Positions 22,906 through 34,535 of a stretch of DNA of 64,000 bases are shown here, in pieces (position 1 is the first letter of the stretch; each line of letters opens with the position of its first letter). Origin of the DNA: Gymnothorax reevesii (Eukaryota; Chordata; Actinopteri; Anguilliformes; Muraenidae); assembly GCA_029721435.1 (NCBI GenBank), contig CM056577.1, positions 30,410,719 through 30,474,718 of the forward strand, written 5' to 3'. The notes under the pieces are model-generated. The model was not told the DNA's origin. It saw only the letters and a list, made by a program, of their open reading frames with translations, and ran no database searches. A program made the translations under genes and the position numbers.

Positions 22906-25371
22906 TGTGAGGATTACGAAAGGGACCACAAGCGAGAACCAGTAAAATACAAAAGAAGGCTTCATTTCTGAAGGGGGGAAACCCCCAACAGAGCAGGCAA
23001 CGGTACAAAGTCCATCCAATCCAAAATCAGAAACAAAAGGGCGAAATCCAAAATCATAACCAGGGCACCAATCGCAAAAGTCGTACAAAAAAGGGTGACA
23101 AGAAAGCGGCGAAGTACAGGGAGTAGGCAAAAATCGATAATCAAGGACAGTCCAGTCAGAAAGATAATCACAATGAGAACTAGGCAAACATGAACGTGGC
23201 GCAAGGGAGAACGTTCTGACGAGGAAGTGCTGTGAAGAGACACCTAATATACGCTTCTGGGAGATCACATCATAACAGAACTCAGGTGTAGGCAGTCAGA
23301 CTGATAACAAGGGAGCAACACATTAGGGAGAACCTGATCACATGAAATTGGCAGAAACCAAAACGCGGACAGGGATTACGGGACAATCCTGTAGACAAAT
23401 ACACAGCTCCAGTCAAGGAGTTCTAATGTGCCTACATACTAAGAGAAATGATAGCGTGAGTAGATGTGGAGAACCCACAGAAACGCAGTAGAGAAGATTA
23501 GGGACAGACAAGAGGTGGAGACTAGAACAGGGCGAATGCTGAGAATGCTTGTTAATCAATTAGTAAGTGCAGCTATACAATCCCTAGTGCTCGCTAGTAA
23601 GTTAGTATAATATACAATGATAGTCTTGGTTAGTAATTTAACAAAAACAACAAACTGTTAGTATCGGTTAGTAATATAGAAAAAGCAAAGTGAAGGAAGT
23701 AAACGAGATTGGAAAGAAGGTTGAAATCCAGAAACCATTAAATCACCCGAAGGAGTGGCACTCAGTACGGGGGCTGTGAGCAATGACAAGACCAAAGAAC
23801 AGACGGGGAGAGAAAGTGCAAAGCATGGTATAAACAAAATCATGGACCAGAGTAAAACTATGGTAAAAAGTAAAACATGGAAAAACAAAACTAAAACAAG
23901 AGTTGTCAGAAAGACAAAGCTCGCCGGGGGGCAAGGTTAAAGTTTTTCTGCACGCGGACGGACGCGGACGCCGACACCAGGGTACGACAATAGCTCTTCG
24001 GACGTTATTCGTCCCGGCGAGCTAAAAAGGTCAGGTAAAGGTCATGGTCAAGGTCACCAGGTCAAAATGATCAGTACGTAGGTCTTGCACCAAGGAGTAT
24101 ACATGCAAAGTATGAAAGCCCTATCTCTCACGGTTTAAAAGTTATAGACAAGGTTAAAGTTTTTTAAAGGTCAGGTAAAGGTCAAGGTCAAGGTCATCAG
24201 GTCAAGCTTTGGCATTAGTAGGTAGGTCTTGCACCAAGGAGTACACATGCAAAGTATGAAAGCCCTGTCTCTCACGGTTCAAAAGTTATAGGCAAGGTTA
24301 AAGTTTTCTTAAGGTCGGTCAAAGGTCAAGGTCAAGGTCACAATGTCAGAAATTTTGGCATCGGTAGGTAGGTCTGTCATCGAGGAGTACCCATGCAAAG
24401 TATGAAAGCCCCATCTCTCACGGTTCAAAAGTTATAGGCAAGGTTAAAGTTTTCTAAAGGTCGGTCAAGGTCAAGGTCACGAGGTCAGAAATTTTGGCAT
24501 CGGTAGGAAGGTCTGGCATCAAGGAGTACACATGCAAAGTATGAAAGCCCCATCTCTCACGGTTCAAAAGTTATAGGCAAGGTTAAAGTTTTCTAAAGGT
24601 CGGTCAAAGGTCAAGGTCAAGGTCACGAGATCAGAAATTTTGGCATCTGTAGGTAGGTCTGGCATCAAGGAGTACACATCCAAAGTATGAAAGCCCTATC
24701 TCACACGGTTCAAAAGTTATAGGCAAGGTTAAAGTTTTCTAAAGGTCGGTCAAAGGTCAAGGTCAAGGTCACGAGATCAGAAATTTTGGCATCGGTAGGT
24801 AGGTCTGGCATCAAGGAGTACACATCCAAAGTATGAAAGCCCCATCTCTCACGGTTCAAAAGTTATTGGCAAGGTTAAAGTTTTCTAAAGGTCGGTCAAA
24901 GGTCAAGGTCAAGGTCACAAGGTCAGAAATTTTGGCACCCGTAGGTAGGTCTGGCATCAAGGAGTACACATGCAAAGTATGAAAGGCCTATCTCTAACCT
25001 TGCCTATAACTTTTGAACCGTGAGAGAGAGGGATTTCATACTTTGCATGTGTACTCCTTGATGCCAGACCTACCTACCGATGCAAACATTTCTGACCTTG
25101 TGACCTTGACCTTTGACCGACCTTTAGAAAACTTTAACCTTGCCTATAACTTTTGAACCGTGAAAGTTTTTCTGCACGCGGACGGGCGCGGACGCCGGGG
25201 GTACAACAATAGCTCTCTGGACATTCGTCCCGGCGAGCTAACAATGCATGAAAAAATTTGAGTAATCAAATCACAATACACATTTCAAGAATAGTCAGAC
25301 ATAGCAAAAATCTAAATATACACTTGGCAATCAGATCAGGAGCATGGCAAGGCAGAGTCAAAATCACAACA
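22906..25371 (-). mobile_element. Solo LTR (TGTTGTGATT family), minus strand, within Tc1
   Basis: On the minus strand it starts TGTTGTGATT at 25371 and ends CCTCACA at 22906. GTGAT flanks it at 22901-22905 and 25372-25376, a clean 5-bp target duplication. The terminal 230 bp match the plus-strand copy at 13471-14662; its AATAAA reads AATGAA here. The LTR is inflated to 2.47 kb because a second repeat (23918-25241) sits inside it; without that it would be about 1.14 kb, like the other copy. Reading frames in it are incidental. Confidence 0.9.
23918..25241 (+). repeat. Minisatellite-bearing repeat inserted in the LTR
   Basis: Its ends are inverted: AGCTCGCCGGG at the left and CCCGGCGAGCTA at the right, flanked by ACAA on both sides (possible 4-bp duplication). 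Just inside each end is a 'ctgcacgcggacg' patch. Between them are six near-complete units of about 146 bp in direct orientation (markers cggtt(t/c) at 24131, 24275, 24421, 24560, 24706, 24852), a truncated seventh, and one inverted unit (about 25002-25165). Each unit contains tandem 'aaggtca' words. It has no coding capacity. Confidence 0.85.
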
Positions 25372-25440
25372 GTGATTGCATTTTGATTTTATTCAAAATT
25401 TACACTTTGTCCCAACTATTTCAGAATTGGTGTTGAAGTA

Positions 25441-28400
25441 ATAATGATTATAGTCATAATCATAGTAATAGTAATTCCTTCAGTTTCAATAGGGTCCTTG
25501 CACCATGAGTGCTCAGGCCTTAATTAACAGAGTTCATTTATCTGGCCTTTGGAGCATATGCAGTGTGTCATACTGTATAAGGCATATTAATGCAATTTAT
25601 AAATCTGGCCTGCTATGAACATGAGGTGTGTAAGACAAGGTTTATTAACCCAGTTTATAAAGCTAGCCTGTAAAGTACATGCAGTGTGCAATACAGGGTT
25701 TATGGGCCTAATTTATTGTTCAGGCCAGTTGCGTAAATGCAGCTTGTACTACAAAGTTCACTAACCCAGTTTATAAGTCTGACCTGGTGAGTATATCCAC
25801 TGTTTAAAAGCTTATTAACCCAGGTTTACACTAAAGCCACACTTCAGTTGCGCTTAACGCTAAAGACCTCTCATAAGCCCTGTAAAGTGGTGCAATACCA
25901 GCCTAAAGACACACAGGTGGCAGGTTTTCATTCATAGATTCTACATCTGCCCCTCCACCCCTCCCACTCGGAGCCGGCGGGGTGTGAGAGTTATCAGTGT
26001 GATTCAGTGCGCAGTTCCTGCAACTCCCTGATCTGCCTCAAAAATCAGGCCAGACGCTCACATTATCAGTATCAATCCCGGCGACTCCACCAACGAATGA
26101 AAACCAGTGTGTCAATCGTTTGTGCCCTCATGTGTAAAAACAAACATGGAGTAATAATAACAATGATGATCATGATAATCTGATTGATACAATGGAAATG
26201 TTATCTTATGTGATTTTATTGTAGCGTCAGAGTAATTCCTAGTGTAGAACCTGAATATTTGATTTAGCTCAAAACATGGGTCAAAAATCCTATTGTTGGG
26301 ACACATGCTCAATACGCTGGTAAAATCTGAATGTTTGGGTGATCTGACATAATCCAGAGCGAACAGTTAACTTTTACAATCTTACAGCCTGCCGGTGAGA
26401 GTGGCATCCTTTGTTCCCCACGGCGGGGGGTGAGAGCCATCAAGTCTAGCAGGCCCAGCATCTCTGGAACTCAAATTCACTGGTTTCATTGAAGTTAAAG
26501 CACAGCTGCTTCAATTGGCTTAAAACAACTTAAACTTCTATCAAATTCATATTTTGTTTATGTTCAATATCCTAAAAGGAACCTCTCGTATATTTATCAC
26601 ACTATTGGGCTGTAACATTCCATTTTAAGGCTTTTCCATGACAACTGCATCATTTTAGCACACATTCCTATCATGTTTGGTCTCTTTATTCTCGGGGGAG
26701 TCCAAGGAGTTGAATGGAACATGTTTCATTTCCCTTGGAATTATGGTTCGTTTGCAAGATTCATTCAAGCAACTACCCTAGTCTCCCTGTGCAAATTATC
26801 TTATCACCTAGGCCAGTAAAACTCTGATTCGGCCAACCTTCCCTCTACCTTGTTCGGAGGTGTGGTTTGGAGCCTTTAAAGGTACGAGATCCTGAGGGGG
26901 CGGGGGCTCCTCTCTTCTTGGGGTAAGTCACCTGTTGCCTTGCTCTGCGGAGCGGGGGAATATTTGAGTTCTCCCCGACCACGTGGAGCGACTTTAGCTC
27001 CACGTGGTCATTCATCTTTTCCAGGTATGAAAATACTCTAAATCCTTCTAAATTATATGTAACGGTAATAGGCTTATCATTGATTTGTTTGATTCAAGTT
27101 GTGCCTACCTGGTGAATTAAATTATTGTTATTCCTTTTCTAGCTTGCGTGGTCTCGTGTCTTTTAATCTTTTTATTCTTCTTAGCCCCGTCTCGGCGAAT
27201 ACCTAGGGGAATAGTTTAACCCCACTGAGGAACGACTGGCCAGCGGCCCAGTGTGGGAATCGGTTGGTTAAGTTGATTTAGGCAGCCAGGATCTACCAAT
27301 ATACGGATTCATAGCCCAAGTGTGGAGTGAATCTGGGTTCACTGTAATTCAAGCCAAAAGATGCTGTTGCAGTGCTGGTTGACTTTCAACCTCTAATCAA
27401 ACCAACGAACCTAGGATTCGAACATGGTGTTAATGCCCAGGAACATTAATGTAGCGGCGGTGGCTGTCTGTTTGGAATTCAAGGTATAGTCACGTCATGT
27501 TTGTCCTTAGAGTTTAAGTTACTGTTATCACTGTTTCGAGATTCACGCAGGTGTTCCCTAAATTATCAATTCTAATTCTAATTTGGAGTCAGATTTTTAA
27601 CGAGATTATAGCTAAATTTTGTATTCTAACTGTTATATGGAGTCAGATAAATCGTAACCATTGCGCTTTCATGCCCCGTCCTCGGACGGTGAAAAATATC
27701 CATTATATTGTGATTCACACTAGCCAGAAGAATGCTCTAATTAAAGTTAGACTAAGAGAACACGTGAGGCCTTCAACCCGGGCAATATCCGCCGTTTGGT
27801 TGTTGCTCTTTTGGGGTTTTACACTAGAAATGTGATTACCACAGTTCAGATCACCTGTAGGACACCTGATTTTTGGGAATTGCTTCGAAAGCTTCCCAGC
27901 ATGCAGTCTTTCTATTGAAAATGCAATTTTTAATTCTTGCATTTGGACATATCATTCAATAGCCTCTAAAAGCTTATGGAAGAGACCATGGACGGTTGCC
28001 AGATCTAAAATGTGTCCAGCAGTGCCCTGAATATTTAAAACGGAGAATTGGATTGGCTGTTTTTCCCTCCGTTGGTTCAGTTACTGAGTTGAACAAAATT
28101 CACACTAGAGTGGTAAAAATGCCTCGTGGGAAGGAGTTTCAAAATGGCTCTTTTGAAGAAAAGTGGTTTTCTTTCATTATACGACAATCTTGCGACTTCT
28201 TGTTGCATCACTTGGCTAGAATTCAGGATCTAAGTTTCTACACTGATCTTTCAGGCCAACTACTGAAATACGGCATCAGCAACCTTGACTTGGATCATGT
28301 TTCTTATCGTGAAGTAATCCACGTCTTTTACTTGTACTCAGACCGGCGTTGCAATCATCCAATGGGAAGAGCTCTTGAGCTCTGCACTGATTTTTTTTTG

Positions 28401-28544
28401 TTCAACTTATGATATCATCCTTTTTTATATGTGTTATTTATTGCATGAAATAAAGATTATTAACCAATTTTATTTATTTTTACCCATATGGCTATCAGTT
28501 CATCCTCACAATGCATTAGAAAAGTGTCCAGGATTTGTTCCCTC
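25441..28544. other. Unassigned DNA with a possible LTR-like segment
   Basis: No gene recognised. The segment 26815-27470 has a GC-rich block (26865-27005), an inverted pair 'ccacgtggagc/gctccacgtgg' (26980-27008), an ATTAAA signal (27116) and 'gtggtctcgtgtctttt', features that might belong to an LTR and leader, but no matching second LTR or duplication was found. The 138-codon frame at 27996-28412 has no recognisable domain. Confidence 0.35.
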
Positions 28545-28640
28545 CATTTGCTCAATGTATGCTGGGACAGACTTCAGCCCTCTGTGGCTCGCGTGGGAAT
28601 AAGTGAACATTTAAATGGATGGATGGATTGATCGTGTCAG
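28545..28640 (+). mobile_element. Retroposon 3'-tail fragment
   Basis: 'tgctgggacagacttcagccctctgtgg' followed by 'aatggatggatggatt' resembles the shared LINE/SINE 3' end with a GGAT tail seen in better form at 33540-33620. Only about 95 bp remain. Confidence 0.5.
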
Positions 28641-29252
28641 CTGTGTCTTAACCAGTCACATTCGCGTAGACATCAGCTGATACTCTTTCCTGGCGGCACT
28701 GCTGAATGCCAATCAAATACGACCCATGAGAAACGTTATCACTTTTCAACGATCGATTCTTCAACTTAACATTGGATTACTTTGTGTTATACATCAAAAG
28801 AAAAGCAGACAATATGCTCTTTCCGATGATAGCCCAACATTTCCACATTTGGGTATCGTCGAGATAGTTCGGCTCCTCAAAGCACATGATGTCATCTTGT
28901 TTGTCTTCTACACACTTCAAAGTATATTTTTTCCATTGTCGATGACTTTTGGTGTAATATTTCTGGTGGGATTCTATCAAAATCAATACTCATGAATATT
29001 CTCATCATAGTCTATGATAGCTAATTTGCATAATCACCATAATTTTTTCATAATCATATGCAAAAAGAAAGCCCAAGTTCCAAGCTCTCTCATAATTATC
29101 ACTTTGTTAGTCATTGGTAAAAGGACATATAGATAAAATATCGTAATGATTTTTTTTTTTTGGGTGGCACCACTTGTCCTTAACCTTTTTCCCCTCATGT
29201 TGGCCATTTATGAAAGAGGTAATGCACCTCAGCTTCTGCTGGTTTTAAACCC
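28641..29252. other. Unassigned DNA
   Basis: No gene or repeat family recognised. A T-run lies at 29150-29161. Confidence 0.35.
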
Positions 29253-29275
29253 ATGTGTTTTTCTCTCTCCCTGCA

Positions 29276-29561
29276 GCTGCGCAGGAATGCTATTGGACTC
29301 CAGCACGTGCAGCCCCTACAGCTGAAACGCACGAGGCCCCTCAATTCCCTGCCGAATCCGGGGCCTGTGATGTCATCGCCTGGCAGCAGCTGTTGGCCGT
29401 TTCCTTCTCTGGCAGATCCCTGCGCCGACTCTCTCTCTCTCTCTCTCCCTGTGGTCCAGCCGTGGAATCCTCTGGAACGTCTCGCGGGATGGCGCTGTTC
29501 TGACTTCGCCCCCTGCCCCCTACTCACCATCACTGTCCCTCTCTGCTCAGCTCTGTAGCAC
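29276..29561 (+). other. Candidate terminal exon (low confidence)
   Basis: A strong 3' splice signal, 'tttttctctctccctgcag' (29257-29275), precedes a GC-rich segment (29276-29561) that is open in two plus-strand frames, ending at about 29503 or 29558. The region is unlike its AT-rich surroundings. Against this, part of it is a (CT)n run, no domain is recognisable, no upstream exon was found and the minus strand is also open. It could be a last coding exon, an untranslated exon or a chance CpG-rich patch. Confidence 0.25.
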
Positions 29562-29743
29562 CATATGTGCCCCCCTCCCTACTGTCTATAGCCCCTTGGA
29601 CCCCCCATCCCCACCCCATCCACCAGCCCACCCTCTGCAGCCTCAAATACCCCCCACCCCTAACCTAACCAGCCCTCCCACAACTAAAGCTACCAAACTT
29701 AATTATTAGCAGGCCCCTGCAATTTTATCATGGTGGAGAGAGG

Positions 29744-29790
29744 GTGAGAGAGAGAGTGTGTGTGTGTGGGGTGGGGGGAGGGGGCTCAAA
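29744..29790. repeat. GA/GT simple repeats with a G-rich run
   Basis: 'gagagagagagtgtgtgtgtgtggggtgggg' is a short composite microsatellite. C-rich low-complexity sequence precedes it (29560-29690). Confidence 0.8.
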
Positions 29791-30344
29791 GAAAAGCACA
29801 TTCATCACCACCCTAAATAAGAGACCCAGCCAGATGGGTTTGGATTTGTGTGTAGAATAGGGTGGAACAGTATGTACTCAATGTCCTTTTTTTTTTTTAG
29901 CGGCTGCTCACCATCGACGTGCATTTCAATGGAGCTCTTTGTCCGACTATGTGCTGTGTATACTGGAACTTGGGCCCTTTTCCATCTGACGGAACGACCA
30001 GCACAGAACTGGCCTATGATTTAACCGAAGAGCGCAATATGCGAATTTTGGGTTACCTCAGTCGTCAGGTGAACGCCACTGCCGCTAAGAGTGAACTGCG
30101 CCAGCAGTTATCAGCTGAGCTGGTATGCAGGCTTGTCGTCTGACCACCACTGACCTGATCAAAATGAAGAACCTGAGGATGGTTCTCTAGAGTACATTAC
30201 AAACTGGGAAGATGGGGAGCCAATTTCTGGATCGATAATGAGACACAAGGGCACCTTTATAATGAGGAGGATGAGAAACAGAAGGATAGGAGAACCCGCT
30301 GTACCTAATAATTTGCTCACCGATAATTTTGCCGTGCCTTCGGT
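29791..30344. other. Unassigned DNA with a possible splice acceptor
   Basis: A pyrimidine tract plus AG ('tccttttttttttttag' to 29900) precedes 74-80 open codons ending near 30143. No domain is visible and codon pattern is not convincing, so it is noted only as an exon-like segment. Confidence 0.25.
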
Positions 30345-30450
30345 TGCCAATTACCATAATTGGAAAATGCGTCAATAAAGGAAAATGATTGAGAACTACT
30401 AATTGCAGTCAAAAAGGTGACGTGTCTCAGCACCCCCGCTGGCTACGACA
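30345..30450 (+). mobile_element. Fragment of the 10158-10537 element family
   Basis: 'ataattggaaaatgc', 'aaaggaaaatgattgagaac' and a diverged 'gtgacgtgtctcagcacccccgctgg' match the right-hand half of the 10158-10537 element. The inverted left arm is not present. Confidence 0.6.
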
Positions 30451-33289
30451 CAGAGTGAGACGCAGGTGGCAAAATTCAGTCATTAGCGCCAATGCTAATT
30501 TTGGTTTAAATCGAGCATGCATGTCAATGTGGGAGCATGTATATGTTCCTATGGCCTGATTATTTTGTGCTTTATATCTACATTTTATCACTGTTTGTGG
30601 CTTTTGATAAAATCATAAGTGAAATTTGAATCCTGCTCATCAGTATACAGAGGATTTTTATTCTTACCAACTGCAGTGATCTGCTGACATGTAACTCACA
30701 GCTGCAGGTATATTTTTTTCCCCAACTTGTGATCTATTGCCTGCTTGTGTCACCTTACACAGGAATAGATGTTTGTAAAAACCTTGCCGTGGAAGATGTT
30801 AGTTTTCATTTACTGTTGAGGGAATGTAGAATTTAGGCAAAGGGGAGCTGAACATTGGGTTTGGAAAACACAGGGCTGCCCCAGTCCCTGTGAAGGCTAA
30901 TCGGTGCCATGGAAGTCTAGTTTTGAGTCACCTGGAGATAAAGGAATGGCAGCGATCATGTCAGTTCGTTGAATGTGAAAGCACTGGAAGGCACAGTATA
31001 CTGAAGAGCTCTGGGAAGTAGTGTTAAGCTGCAAACTAGTACACTTCAGCATGGATCAGCTTAAACTCTGTTCTCTGGAAAATATGTTTTAACGCACTGT
31101 CCATCTCGCGACATGCCAGACCTGACCTTGTTCCTCCTGATGGAAGCCAGTCCTTCCCGTTACATGCTTATTATTGATGGGCATCTTTATGCTACAGGCC
31201 CTGGACACAGTGCTTCCTGCTACATGCTAATCAATGATGAGGTGTTTCATGGTACAAAAGACATGCTAATCTTAGAAACTGTGCTTCCTGTTGCATGCTT
31301 TTCAGTAAAGTGCTTTTTTGTGCATCATGCTAAATCAGGACACTGGTTTTTGTGCTTCCTGCAACTGGGTAATCAACGATGTGGTGCTTTGCGCCAAATG
31401 CTAATCCGTGACATTGTATTTTTCCTGCCACATGTCGATTCAAGATAGTACGCTAATAATAGTGTTTTGTCAGAGCTGAGTTTTGTGCGCGCATGTGTAG
31501 TTACTTGTATTTGGGCACGTGGGGTACTGGATGGGCCTTCGTGTGCTTGTGTGCACGTACATGGATATAGTGCATGGCTTTATTTTTTGCATATTCGGGG
31601 TGGGGGGGCAAGGGGAAAGTTGCATGGATCTTCGCGCTTATATGAGCACAAAGGTTAGTTTGAAAGCGCAGACACAATTGTGCATGTACGTGCAGGTATG
31701 CTTCTTAATGTTACTGCCTCTGTGAGGCTGTGTGCAAACGTGTGGGTAAAAGAGTTTCCACCACCTCCACTCTTAATGCTGATGCTCAAGCACCTCAGGA
31801 AAACGCTTGCACGTTCACGACCGCACTATTCAGAGAACGATAACCTGACAGCTCTAATTTTTTTTCCCCCAAGGGCAGCGATTAAAAGCCCTCTACACTG
31901 TGACAGGCCATGCATCAAGAGTAACAAGTGCATCTGCATGGCTCTGGCTTGAGCCTGACCCAAATCAAGAGGTGTCACGTCATGCTCTGTTGACCTGCCG
32001 TCACTGTTACCCCCGCGATCGCCTGGGCTACCTTAAAACTGTGGAGTGCCATGGTTTGCAGGGTTGGATTCAAGATGACCCCCATTTTTACTGTTCCCTT
32101 TCTCTCTTGATCAATCAAATGGGAGTCGGCTTCTCCACTTGCCCCATGTGAAAGGGTAACTATATCCCATGTTGGGTGTAACGCAGGCTGACGTTAGTTA
32201 CAAGCTTCCCTGCAACCTCTGACTGAGCAGAGCCGTCACCCCAGAGCCGAGAGAGTTTCCTTGCAGAGGGAATTTACGACCTGGCTCGTCACCTTTCCTG
32301 CTATTTTGTTCGATTTTCCTGCAACAAATGTTCAAGGAAGTCTTACACTAAAGATTGAAAGTAGAGAGATTGCATATTAACCGGGCACTAATTAGCGCAA
32401 TTTAAACAATGGGCCTCCATTGTGCCATTTTAAAAAATCAGTCACATAAAATTTGGTTCGGCGTTTTGCTGCGTGGACTGAGTGGTCGATAGCAGCTAAT
32501 CTTGCAATTCATGCCATTTCCCATCACACTGTAATTAAAACCTGGCATTGATTACTGTCTGTTTAACAAAACCTGTACAATACAGCACAGCACTGCTTAC
32601 ACCTATAAAGGTGCAGACTCTAACATCACTGGTTTGATGTGCATGACTGCAAGCAAATAGACAGCTTATGAATAAGTAAATATTTAAAATTAAAAATGTA
32701 TTGGTTCATCTGGAGCTTGATGACTGCTTAGCCACTGAATTAACTATCGGTCTACTAAATGTTTTTTACCTATGTGAAGCGAGGGGGATTAGTCTTTGGC
32801 AATTTGACTGTCATTTTTGGCTGAAAGTTGCTACCAAAATGAATACGTTCATTAGCACTTTGAGGAAATGATATTTGTTGTGGATCTTTATTGTTCATTG
32901 AATCCTGCAAATCTTACATCAAAGTTGGAACAGAAAATTTTAATCATGCTCTCGTGATCGTACACCTCAAAGGGTGAGCATTCATTGCATTGCATGCTTG
33001 CGTGTGTAGGTGTTGTGTGGTATGGGTAAGAGTTCCACTGCAACTTTATTTCAAAAGGGATGCTCTGCTATTGCCAAGAATAAGAAACTGTGTCACACTA
33101 AAAATAGAGGGGTCTGGTGGCACTGGCACGAAGAAGGAATACATCAGTATTGTTAAGTGTGTCCTGAAGCAAGAAGGAAGCAATGAATTTTCACCCGCTA
33201 AAGGCTGCTTCTTAATGTGTACGCGTAGCAGTACGACCATATTATTTTCTGTATGGATGGTATGGGTAAACCCTGGATTTTAAAAGTGT
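30451..33289. other. Unassigned, mostly non-repetitive DNA
   Basis: No gene recognised. Frames of 60-111 codons lack domain features. Within 31110-31440 a loose module 'acatgct(a/t)(a/t)t' plus 'tgcttcctg(c/t)' recurs at ~60-bp spacing. The part 32380-32610 is rich in TAATTA-type words and looks like single-copy sequence; see the separate entry. Confidence 0.4.
32380..32610. other. Possible conserved non-coding element
   Basis: A non-repetitive, AT-leaning block with homeodomain-type words (CTAATTAGC near 32389, GTAATTAAAA near 32531) and no coding potential. Vertebrate developmental enhancers often look like this. It is a guess from word content alone. Confidence 0.2.
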
Positions 33290-33301
33290 ATAACTGGTAT
33301 A

Positions 33302-33620
33302 GGGCGGCACGGTGGCACAGTGGTTAGCATTGCTGACTCACAGCAAGAAGGTCGTGGGTTCGAATCCGGCCTGGGGCCTTTCTGTGGTTTTCGCCAGGTA
33401 CTCTGGTTTCCTCCCACAGTCCAAAAACATGCATATCAGGCTAATTGGAGACATGAAATTGCCCATAGGTATGAGTGTGAGAGTGAATGGTGTGTGCGCC
33501 CTGCCATGGATTGGCAAGTTGTTCAGGGTGGGTCCCTGCCTTTGCCCCGTAGTCAGCTGGGATAGGCTCCAGCTCGCCCCGTGACCCTAGTGAGGAATAA
33601 GCGGTATCGAAAATGGATGG
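33302..33620 (+). mobile_element. tRNA-derived SINE
   Basis: A 319-bp SINE with a perfect 12-bp target duplication, ATAACTGGTATA, at 33290-33301 and 33621-33632. The head has polymerase III promoter boxes: A box TGGCACAGTGG (33313-33323) and B box GGTTCGAATCC (33357-33367), 33 bp apart as in a tRNA gene. The middle has 'tttcctcccacagtccaaaaacatgc'. The 3' part has 'agctgggataggctccagct' and ends in a GGAT tail, the part a partner LINE would recognise. A 97-codon and a 90-codon reading frame over it are incidental. The intact duplication suggests a fairly recent insertion. A relative lies at 56922-57339. Confidence 0.92.
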
Positions 33621-34535
33621 ATAACTGGTATAAGGTGCTAATTACCTTTAATCTGTAAAGGCTCAGTCCCACTGGGTATTTTTTGTTTCTGCAATATACT
33701 CCCGAAGTAAATTGATGAACGTCGGGAACAGGTTCCCTGATGTCCCAGGAAAGGTTTGGGAGTGTTGCGAGCCATCTGGAACCATCGGGAGGCGGTGGGA
33801 GAACTGCTTGCATCGAAATTTTTCTTGATGTGTTCATGACATTTTGTCGAGAAAGCAGGCCAGGAAGGCCTCGCCGAAGCTTTCCAAAGCCACGGGGAAG
33901 CTCCTGGGATGCTTCCCGGAGCTTCGGCAAAATATTGTTTTCCCTGAGGCTCCCCCGAAGCATTGGTGACATCTCGCCGAAGTATCAGGGGACCTTCGGG
34001 GCTATTTGAATCTTCAGTGAATGTTCTGCGACCTTTCGTGACACATTCCCAATGTCGGGGTAGCATCCCCGAATATTCACCGAAATTTCAGCGGCGGTTG
34101 AAAAGTGCATTCTTCCAATGGCCCTGATAGCATGGATTTTGCATTTGCCCGCACTGTAAGTAAATTTCATATAAGTACATGCCAGAGAGAGAATGGTGCG
34201 GAGCCCAAAATGTGCATATATTATAGCTTGCCAAACAGTTATTTTGTCAATGTTTTGTCCGGGTGCCAAGTCGTCTGTTAGACCAAAATAAATTAGTCGT
34301 TTCCAGCTCCACTACAGCATTTTACGGAAAAACTTGTCAACAAAAGCATGAGAAAGTAAATAACTTGTATTGTAATGACAAAGAAAGAGGCGCCTCCATT
34401 TGCTCAAATTATAACATTATTTACATCGAGAAAAAATGAACAGATTAAGGGGAAAAAAAAAAATTTATCCACAGAAAATAAATAACCCAAATTGCAGGCC
34501 CCAGTCTAGACAGCTGCAAGAAAACAACTAAATAT

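Larger units (their letters stand above)
21538..25440 (-). mobile_element. Tc1/mariner element, interrupted by a solo LTR
   Basis: Terminal inverted repeats of about 65 bp start next to TA at 21538-21539 and end next to TA at 25439-25440. Both carry 'aaatagttgggacaaagtg' followed by 'aataaaatcaaaa'. Between them lie a decayed minus-strand Tc1 transposase (21620-22606) and a solo LTR (22906-25371). Without the 2,466-bp LTR and its duplication the element would be about 1.43 kb, the normal size for Tc1-type transposons. The nesting shows the Tc1 is older than the LTR. Confidence 0.85.

Noticed and set aside
24029..25000. CRISPR-like array
   Set aside because: Whole ~146-bp units repeat, without short repeats separating unique spacers, and the genome is that of a fish.
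26815..27470. Retroviral LTR plus leader and Lys-type primer site
   Set aside because: A GTGTGGGA-like patch and an LTR-like word order were seen, but there is no second LTR, no clear TG...CA boundary and no target duplication.
27996..28412. 138-codon frame with PRGKEF start, considered as a Tc1-type transposase
   Set aside because: Only the first few residues after an internal Met look similar; no helix-turn-helix or DDE motifs follow and no inverted repeats flank it.
33357..33367. Possible tRNA gene (B box GGTTCGAATCC)
   Set aside because: No cloverleaf or acceptor stem; the boxes belong to a 319-bp SINE.
33312..33584. Two overlapping open frames of 81-90 codons
   Set aside because: They lie wholly within the SINE with polymerase III boxes and target duplications.
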